NCBI RefSeq assembly: GCF_029233945.1
Contig: NZ_JARGOQ010000015.1
Location: 20,526-70,168 of the forward strand
Reading direction: 5' to 3'
DNA: 49,643 nt
Origin: Sneathiella sp.
GTDB taxonomy: Bacteria; Pseudomonadota; Alphaproteobacteria; Sneathiellales; Sneathiellaceae
Numbering within the stretch: position 1 is the first letter of the stretch; each line of letters begins with the position of its first letter. Under the pieces are notes generated by a model. That model worked only from the letters and a program-made list of their open reading frames with translations, did no database searches and was not told the DNA's origin. The translations under genes and the position numbers were made by a program. Below are positions 44,226-49,643 of this stretch, piece by piece.

Positions 44226-45773
44226 TTATGAAGCAATCAGTTGCTTCTTCATTCTCCGCCGTTCCACGGACGACGGTATATTCATAGCATCACGATACTT
44301 TGCAACAGTACGCCGTGCAATATCTATCCCCTGAAGTTTCATCAATTCGACGATTTTGTCGTCAGAAAGAATGCGATTTGGGGCTTCGTCATTAATAAGC
44401 TGTTTTAATTTATGTCGGACGGACGCCGCCGAGTGGGAATCGCCTCCGGATGTTGAATTGATGGCGGAGGTGAAAAAATATTTCAGCTCGAACACCCCGC
44501 GGGAAGTGGCCAGATATTTATTAGAGGTAACCCGGCTCACCGTGCTTTCATGCATCGAAATCGCCTCGGCAATGGTTTTCAGGTTAAGCGGACGGAGAAA
44601 TTCAATCCCCTGGGTGAAGAACATTTCCTGCTCCTCAACCAGTGCGGTGGCAACCTTCAGGATAGTATGGGCACGTTGATCCAGAGATTTCACCAGCCAG
44701 TTGGCCGAGTTCAGGCATTCGGACAGATACTCCTTTTCCTCCTTACGCCGCGACTTGTTGCTGATAACCGAATAGTAGCGGTTATTGACAAGCACCTTGG
44801 GTAGGGTTTCGCTGTTCAGCTCGATTTGCCATCCACCGTCGGGTCGCCGGTGAACAAAGACATCGGGTACGACGGTCTGTGCCACCTCTCCCCCGAACTG
44901 CAAACCGGGTTTCGGGTCCAGCGCCTTGATCTCAGAAATCATGTCGGCGAGATCTTCCTGATCGACGCCGCAGACCTCCAGCAAACCTTTGAGATTACCC
45001 TCGGCCAGCATCTGCAGGTTTTGAAGAAGTGCCGCGATCGCCGGATCGTAGCGGTCCTTTTCCTTTAGCTGCAATGCAAGACATTCGGTGAGATCGGCTG
45101 CAAAAACGCCTGTAGGCTCCATACCTCGCAGGATTTCGAGGACAGACTTTATCCGCTCCGCAGTGCAGCCTAGGCTTTCTGCTGCCTCGATCAGATCGCC
45201 AACTAGGTATCCCGTATCGCTCACCATATCAATAAGGTATGACGCGATCAGTTTGTCTGCAGGCGAAAGAGACAGGAGATTTAGCTGCTGGCTGAGATGG
45301 TCGTGAAGGGATAGATCCTCACTTAAGGTATTCTCTAGATTAAGATCAGCCCCGGAAAAGGAATTGCTGCCCCCAGAGCTTGCGCCTAGAACACCGGTAT
45401 TGGCGGCATCCGCGCCAATCGCATCTGACGGAGCATCAAGAGGGGAGTCACTTGTATAGATATTGTCGTAATCGGTATCGATGGCGGTATTTTCGGCGGC
45501 GGAGAGGGGCACTTCTTCAGAAATATTTATTTCCTCAAGTGATGTGGGGTCTCCGTCAATTTCGATGTCTGCGTCACCATCCGTGGCAGGATATTCATCT
45601 TCGCCGGGTTGCGTCTCGTCGCGTTCAAGAAGGGGGTTTTTCTCCAGCTCCTGTTCCACATAGGCAGCTAGGTCCAGATTGGACAATTGCAACAGCTTAA
45701 TTGCTTGCTGCAACTGTGGCGTCATCACAAGTTGCTGGCTTTGCCTTAGATCAAGTCTGGGCGTTAGCGCCAT
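44226..45773 (-). CDS. rpoN: RNA polymerase sigma-54 factor RpoN
   Basis: Sigma factor for nitrogen and other enhancer-dependent genes. The N-terminal region I has LDLRQSQQLVMTPQLQQAIKLLQLSNLDL. An acidic region II follows (about 60-130), then the core-binding and DNA-binding domains (KTIAEAISMHESTVSRVTSNKYL). The RpoN box is ARRTVAKYR (486-494). The 515 residues are normal. It follows lptB by 33 bp, so it is likely read through from the lpt genes. Confidence 0.97.
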   Translation of the reverse strand: MALTPRLDLRQSQQLVMTPQLQQAIKLLQLSNLDLAAYVEQELEKNPLLERDETQPGEDEYPATDGDADIEIDGDPTSLEEINISEEVPLSAAENTAIDTDYDNIYTSDSPLDAPSDAIGADAANTGVLGASSGGSNSFSGADLNLENTLSEDLSLHDHLSQQLNLLSLSPADKLIASYLIDMVSDTGYLVGDLIEAAESLGCTAERIKSVLEILRGMEPTGVFAADLTECLALQLKEKDRYDPAIAALLQNLQMLAEGNLKGLLEVCGVDQEDLADMISEIKALDPKPGLQFGGEVAQTVVPDVFVHRRPDGGWQIELNSETLPKVLVNNRYYSVISNKSRRKEEKEYLSECLNSANWLVKSLDQRAHTILKVATALVEEQEMFFTQGIEFLRPLNLKTIAEAISMHESTVSRVTSNKYLATSRGVFELKYFFTSAINSTSGGDSHSAASVRHKLKQLINDEAPNRILSDDKIVELMKLQGIDIARRTVAKYRDAMNIPSSVERRRMKKQLIAS

Positions 45774-45806
45774 TGTCTCTCCTGATCTCTGTCAATCTCA
45801 AGCTGT

Positions 45807-46580
45807 CTAGAGATTGAAGCGATCCCCCAAATATACGCGTCTCACTCCTTCATCGGATACGATCTCCGACGGGTTTCCTTCCTTTATGACACGACCTTCG
45901 TTAAGAATATATGCACGGTCAATGATATCAAGCGTTTCACGCACATTGTGTTCGGTAATCAGAACACCTATCCCACGGTCTTTGAGGTGAGAAACCAGAT
46001 CGCGTATATCGCCAACCGCGATTGGGTCAATGCCCGCCAATGGCTCGTCGAGCATAATGTAGTTAGGCTGGCCCGCGAGCGCGCGGGCTATCTCAACACG
46101 GCGGCGCTCCCCACCTGACAGGGCAATCGATGGCGTGCGGCGAAGGTGAGAGATGGAAAACTCCGCGAGCAGACTCTCCAACTGGTTCTCGCGCTTTTCC
46201 CGGACAGGCTCGATAAGTTCCAGAACGGAGCGGATATTCTGCTCCACATTCATGCCACGGAAAATTGATGCTTCCTGCGGCAGATAACCGATACCCAGAC
46301 GGGCACGCCGATACATCGGGAGTTCCGTGACATCCCGGCCATCAAGATAAATTGTGCCATAGTCGGGTCGCAACAAGCCTGAAATGATATAGAAGCTGGT
46401 CGTCTTGCCGGCACCGTTGGGCCCGAGGAGGCCAACGGCCTCACCGCGGCTGACGGTTATGTCGACGCCGCGAAGGATCGGTCTCTTTTTGAAGGCCTTG
46501 CCGATGTTTTGCGCTCTCAAGCCGGAGTTTTCGGCTACCAGCCGCGGGCCCCGCTCCACTTCCTCTGTTCCTGTTGTCAT
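45807..46580 (-). CDS. lptB: LPS export ABC transporter ATPase LptB
   Basis: Cytoplasmic ATPase powering LPS extraction from the inner membrane through LptFG. Walker A is GPNGAGKT (53-60), the Q-loop [19 protein letters not shown], signature LSGGERRR, Walker [13 protein letters not shown] and H-loop TEHNVRETL. The 257 residues include an N-terminal extension of about 20 residues. It begins 14 bp after lptA. lptF and lptG are not in the window. Confidence 0.96.
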   Translation of the reverse strand: MTTGTEEVERGPRLVAENSGLRAQNIGKAFKKRPILRGVDITVSRGEAVGLLGPNGAGKTTSFYIISGLLRPDYGTIYLDGRDVTELPMYRRARLGIGYLPQEASIFRGMNVEQNIRSVLELIEPVREKRENQLESLLAEFSISHLRRTPSIALSGGERRRVEIARALAGQPNYIMLDEPLAGIDPIAVGDIRDLVSHLKDRGIGVLITEHNVRETLDIIDRAYILNEGRVIKEGNPSEIVSDEGVRRVYLGDRFNL

Positions 46581-46594
46581 ATCCGTCTCATACT

Positions 46595-47152
46595 CTACTC
46601 GCCGGTTTTTTTCTCAGGAACAAAAATCCCTTTCACACGGCCCGTGTTTCCGCCTGTCGCGCCGCCGCCTTCGACCCGGCTTTTGCCGGTAATCAGGTCA
46701 AGGGTCAGCGTGTTACCACGTAGAACGTTCTTTCCTTGCGTTAATACCACATTTCCCTGCAATTCAATCTGCTTATTTATGACATCATAAACGCCCTTGT
46801 CTCCCTGCGCCGTTTCTCGCGGGCTGGAAAGGAATACATTTCCCAAAGCATCGATCTGGCGGATGTTGGCAGGCTCCCCATTCTCAGACTGGTTCTTGTC
46901 GGCGTAATGCACCATCAGCTTGGCGGCCCGCATCCTGATCTCGCCCTGCACAACCTGAACATTTCCTTCGAAGATGGCGAGCTGGTTGGCCTGTTGCACC
47001 TCAAGCGAGTCCGCGGTGATCTCGATCGGCTGATTGGTATCGAAACTGCCCCCGGTGAGGGCGGATTGCGCCATGGCGCTCTCGGGAGACCCTGCAGCAA
47101 ACAGGCCAATGGCAAGGATCAGTATTATTAGTTTTTTTGTCAGCCTGCGCAT
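46595..47152 (-). CDS. lptA: LPS transport periplasmic protein LptA
   Basis: Periplasmic bridge protein carrying LPS to the outer membrane. It has a signal peptide (about 1-28, cleavage near AMA|QS). The OstA/LptA beta-jellyroll shows [35 protein letters not shown] and [20 protein letters not shown], then [28 protein letters not shown]. The 185 residues are normal. It lies 22 bp after lptC. Confidence 0.94.
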   Translation of the reverse strand: MRRLTKKLIILILAIGLFAAGSPESAMAQSALTGGSFDTNQPIEITADSLEVQQANQLAIFEGNVQVVQGEIRMRAAKLMVHYADKNQSENGEPANIRQIDALGNVFLSSPRETAQGDKGVYDVINKQIELQGNVVLTQGKNVLRGNTLTLDLITGKSRVEGGGATGGNTGRVKGIFVPEKKTGE

Positions 47153-47174
47153 TTGGGGATGTCCAAGATTCTTT

Positions 47175-47852
47175 TTAAGGATTGATAGTCATTTTGACAT
47201 TGCCGTCAAATCGTATGTTACCAGTAATCTGGTCGGCGGCAAGGCTATCCGCTTCAATGGCGCCGAGCGGACCATGGCCTTTCAACGGATTTTTACTTGT
47301 GATCGTCCGCTTCTTCAGGTTGACTTGGGCCGAGTTGGCGGAAAACTGATTGCCGCTGTCGCTGAAAATATCAATCTCGCCATAAAGGTCCAAAACGCCG
47401 GTTTCCGTATCCAGTTCTCCCGCCGGTGCCGTGATGGAAATCCAGTCCTGACTGGGAAGGGTGATATCCGCCTGAATATTTTTGAGCGAGACAAGGGACG
47501 CCGTTGCTGTCTTCTGCGTTGCTGTATCCGCCGTCACGACATACTGCCGCTCGTTAATATCGCTTGCGACATATTGCGGGTTCTTCATCGTCAGCCCGTC
47601 ATCGGATACCGTGACGTCCGCGTAATCGAGCTTGAACCCCTCCGGCTTATCAAGATTAGGAAGGATAAAGGCAAGCCCGACAAGCAGGATAGCAAGTCCC
47701 AACAATATGAACTTAATAATCGTAACAAAATGGCTGTAGCGGGCGTTGAACTTCATTTCCACCAGCCCCGGCGTGCCAATGAAGTCAGTCGTGCCGGCAA
47801 GCGTCTCGTTCGAGATTTCGTCCTTTGTTGGTATGGCATCCACGCGTTTCAT
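47175..47852 (-). CDS. lptC: LPS export protein LptC
   Basis: Inner-membrane bitopic protein linking LptB2FG with LptA. A cytoplasmic N-terminus of about 40 residues leads to one membrane helix (about 45-66, IIKFILLGLAILLVGLAFIL) and then a periplasmic beta-jellyroll (PQYVASDINERQYVVTADTA; TGVLDLYGEIDIFSDSGNQF). It is longer than the E. coli protein, as usual in alphaproteobacteria. It starts 3 bp after the kdsD stop, which implies coupled translation. Confidence 0.9.
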   Translation of the reverse strand: MKRVDAIPTKDEISNETLAGTTDFIGTPGLVEMKFNARYSHFVTIIKFILLGLAILLVGLAFILPNLDKPEGFKLDYADVTVSDDGLTMKNPQYVASDINERQYVVTADTATQKTATASLVSLKNIQADITLPSQDWISITAPAGELDTETGVLDLYGEIDIFSDSGNQFSANSAQVNLKKRTITSKNPLKGHGPLGAIEADSLAADQITGNIRFDGNVKMTINP

Positions 47853-47855
47853 TTG

Positions 47856-48872
47856 TTACATGACTCCGCTGCGCAGGCAGTCATGCACACTGATGATGCC
47901 GATCGTTTGCCCTTCATCGACCACAAACAGGCAGGTAATACCATTAAACCCTGTAGAATTCATCTGCGCGAGAGCTTCTCCGGCCAGCGCCCTTGCGGAA
48001 ATCGTCTGCGGATTACGGGTCATCACCTCATTTACAGGTTTACCGAGAAGGTCTGCCCCCATATGCCGGCGCAAATCTCCATCGGTAATTATCCCGACAA
48101 GGGCATTTTTCTCGTCCAGAACGCCGACGCAACCGAAACTTTTTGCGGAAATCTCGATAAGCGCTTCGCTCATTAACGTGCCTTCGCGGGCGAGTGGCAT
48201 GGCATCTCCGGTGTGCATCAGGTCCGCGACTTTGATAAGGGAGCCACCCAGCTTGCCACCTGGGTGAAAAACGCGGAACTGTTCGGCATCGAAGCCGCGG
48301 CGCGAAAGCAGGGCAACCGCAAGGGCATCTCCCATCGCCAGCGCTGCCGTTGTCGATGTTGTTGGCGCGAGACCCATCGGGCAGGCTTCCGGTGCGTCGG
48401 GTAGGAGTAACAGCGCATCGGCGCGGCGACCAAGCGTGCTGTCGGCTTTGCCGACAATCGCGATGAGAGGGATATGGAACCGCCGGGTGTAGGCAATGAT
48501 ATCGCTCAGTTCTTTTGTGCCGCCGGAATTGGAGAGGCACAGCACCACATCATTCTTTGTGATCATGCCAAGGTCCCCGTGGCTCGCCTCGGCCGGGTGA
48601 ACGAATTGCGCAGGGGTGCCAGTGGATGCGAGTGTCGCCGCAATCTTGTTGCCGATATGCCCGCTTTTGCCCATGCCGCTGACAATGACGCGACCGCGCG
48701 CCTTGAAGATAAAATCAAGGGCTTTGATAAACTCTCCGTCGAGATCGTCCAGAAGCTGTAGAAGCGCATCCGCTTCAGTTTTCAGCACTTTCCGGGCGGC
48801 AACGAGATCGGCTGTCTCGTCAACTCGGGCTGTCGCCACGTCCTTTGAAAATGCCATTAACCGATCCGCCAT
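47856..48872 (-). CDS. kdsD: D-arabinose 5-phosphate isomerase KdsD
   Basis: Converts ribulose 5-phosphate to arabinose 5-phosphate, the first step of Kdo synthesis for LPS. The SIS domain (about 50-185) has VSGMGKSGHIGNKIAATLAS and PAEASHGDLGMI. Two CBS domains (about 210-338) follow, with LVGIITDGDLRRHM. I chose ATG 48872 (MADRLMAFSKD, 338 residues); GGAAAG lies about 11 nt upstream, which is a little far. The frame extends to a GTG at 48920. Its place before lptC joins Kdo supply with LPS transport. Confidence 0.92.
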   Translation of the reverse strand: MADRLMAFSKDVATARVDETADLVAARKVLKTEADALLQLLDDLDGEFIKALDFIFKARGRVIVSGMGKSGHIGNKIAATLASTGTPAQFVHPAEASHGDLGMITKNDVVLCLSNSGGTKELSDIIAYTRRFHIPLIAIVGKADSTLGRRADALLLLPDAPEACPMGLAPTTSTTAALAMGDALAVALLSRRGFDAEQFRVFHPGGKLGGSLIKVADLMHTGDAMPLAREGTLMSEALIEISAKSFGCVGVLDEKNALVGIITDGDLRRHMGADLLGKPVNEVMTRNPQTISARALAGEALAQMNSTGFNGITCLFVVDEGQTIGIISVHDCLRSGVM

Positions 48873-48990
48873 CTGTTTGCGCTTTCCGGCGCCGTTACAA
48901 CCGGTCCGACACACTATCACTGAAGTCCATCAATATATAAGAAAATTGCGTCTTCTTAACAAGGATAATAGCGCTTTGCCGTCCCTACCT

Positions 48991-49605
48991 CTAGCTATGT
49001 GCGAAGATGTCTGTATCCGCCCATCCCGCAAGATCGAGCCTTGCGCGGGTCGGCAGAAATTTGAAACATTGCTCCGCGAGTTCCATTCGTCCTTCGCGTA
49101 TCAGCATTTCATCTAGGTTTTCTTTCAACTGATGCAGATAGAGAACATCGGACGCGGCATATTCCATTTGTGCGTCACTGAGTTCTTCGGCGCCCCAATC
49201 TGAGGACTGTTGTTGCTTTGAAATATCAATGCCGAGAATCTCCTGACAGAGGTTCTTGAGTCCGTGGCGGTCGGTGTAGGTCCTGACCAAGCGGGACGCG
49301 ATTTTCGTGCAGTAAACAGGCGCGCAGGTCACATTGAGGTAATGTTCCATCACAGCAATATCGAACCGGCCGAAATGAAATATCTTGAGCCGCTCCGGAT
49401 CGCCAAGCTGCCGGACGAGGTTTGGAGCGTCATAGCTTTTGCCATCGAACTTGACGAGATGCGCATTTCCATCGCCGGACGAGAGCTGCACAAGGCAGAG
49501 CCGGTCACGATGCGGGAGAAGCCCCATCGTCTCGCTGTCCACCGCGATGGACGGACCGAGGTCGATATCGTCGGGAAGGTCGCCATGATGCAGAAAAATT
49601 GCCAT
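48991..49605 (-). CDS. nrnC: NrnC-like 3'-5' exonuclease (RNase D family)
   Basis: DEDD exonuclease of 204 residues, without the HRDC domains of full RNase D. Exo I is AVDSETMGL (Asp23, Glu25), exo II HFGRFDIAVM (Asp near 81), and exo III has QMEYAASDVLYLHQ (Tyr, Asp). Length and sequence (FLHHGDLPDDIDLGPSIAVDSETMG) resemble NrnC, which degrades very short RNAs in alphaproteobacteria lacking Orn. It lies 118 bp upstream of kdsD. Confidence 0.9.
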   Translation of the reverse strand: MAIFLHHGDLPDDIDLGPSIAVDSETMGLLPHRDRLCLVQLSSGDGNAHLVKFDGKSYDAPNLVRQLGDPERLKIFHFGRFDIAVMEHYLNVTCAPVYCTKIASRLVRTYTDRHGLKNLCQEILGIDISKQQQSSDWGAEELSDAQMEYAASDVLYLHQLKENLDEMLIREGRMELAEQCFKFLPTRARLDLAGWADTDIFAHS

Positions 49606-49643
49606 TTCATCCTCCGGTAACGGCTAGTGCGGCGAGAAGGATG

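Noticed and set aside
47034-48176. 380-residue open frame opposite lptA, lptC and kdsD
   Set aside because: It spans three well-recognised genes on the other strand; a shadow of their codon bias.
1-49643. CRISPR arrays, prophage, insertion sequences, tRNA and rRNA genes
   Set aside because: No regularly spaced repeats, transposase, integrase or structural RNA genes were seen in any gap.

Overview
The window is chromosomal DNA of an alphaproteobacterium. The marker combination is typical of that class: a MucR/Ros-family regulator, a Fur/Mur protein without CxxC motifs, the miaB-phoH-ybeY-corC-lnt-metK array, DUF1150 beside a small heat-shock protein, an NrnC-type exonuclease, and the kdsD-lptC-lptA-lptB-rpoN-hpf-ptsN locus. 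A marine Rhodospirillales/Sneathiellales-like lineage seems plausible, but I cannot fix the genus. No phage, insertion sequence, CRISPR array, tRNA or rRNA gene was seen.

Layout. (1) 1-15885, minus strand: an unbroken array of 17 housekeeping and regulatory genes, read from high to low coordinates as tsaB, rimI, mucR, fur, plsC, miaB, phoH, ybeY, corC, lnt, an xre regulator, metK, trmB, rimP, nusA, ylxR and infB (cut by the window edge). (2) 15978-20298: a mixed accessory segment with a D-Ala-D-Ala dipeptidase, a secreted polysaccharide deacetylase and an HpcH/HpaI aldolase (plus strand), converging on an Ldh_2-type dehydrogenase and an SDR (minus). (3) 20447-28880, minus: a Bax-like glucosaminidase, a universal stress protein, DUF2333, trpS, murJ and glnD. 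(4) 29033-30868: DUF1801, a LysE exporter and an SDR, lying between glnD and mutS. (5) mutS (minus) and the hybrid malic enzyme maeB (plus), divergent. (6) 35995-42028: a NodIJ-like ABC exporter and an AhpD-like protein, divergent from a cobalt-type nitrile hydratase operon (alpha, beta, activator), then a small unknown gene and a 3-hydroxyacyl-CoA dehydrogenase. (7) 42220-42931: hsp20 and DUF1150, with a leader resembling a ROSE RNA thermometer. (8) 42966-49605, minus: the envelope/nitrogen-regulation locus nrnC, kdsD, lptC, lptA, lptB, rpoN, hpf, ptsN.

How it fits together. Region 1 joins translation (infB, nusA, rimP, miaB, trmB, ybeY, tsaB, rimI), SAM supply (metK) and lipid/lipoprotein maturation (plsC, lnt). 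Region 8 joins the Kdo/LPS transport supply line with sigma-54 and the nitrogen PTS. The most interesting material is regulatory: three tandem hairpins ending in a UCGCU/GGAGG pairing before hsp20, a possible SD-occluding pseudoknot before metK, an attenuator-like terminator before rimP, and shared GTTAAG half-sites in the divergent nitrile hydratase promoter region. I found no clearly undescribed multi-gene system; most of the window is conserved core genome.

Several start codons were moved inside the longest open frame using ribosome binding sites and family start positions (nusA, metK, xre, fur, mucR, tsaB, the aldolase, DUF1801, the ABC ATPase, the dehydrogenase at 40.5 kb, hpf, kdsD).
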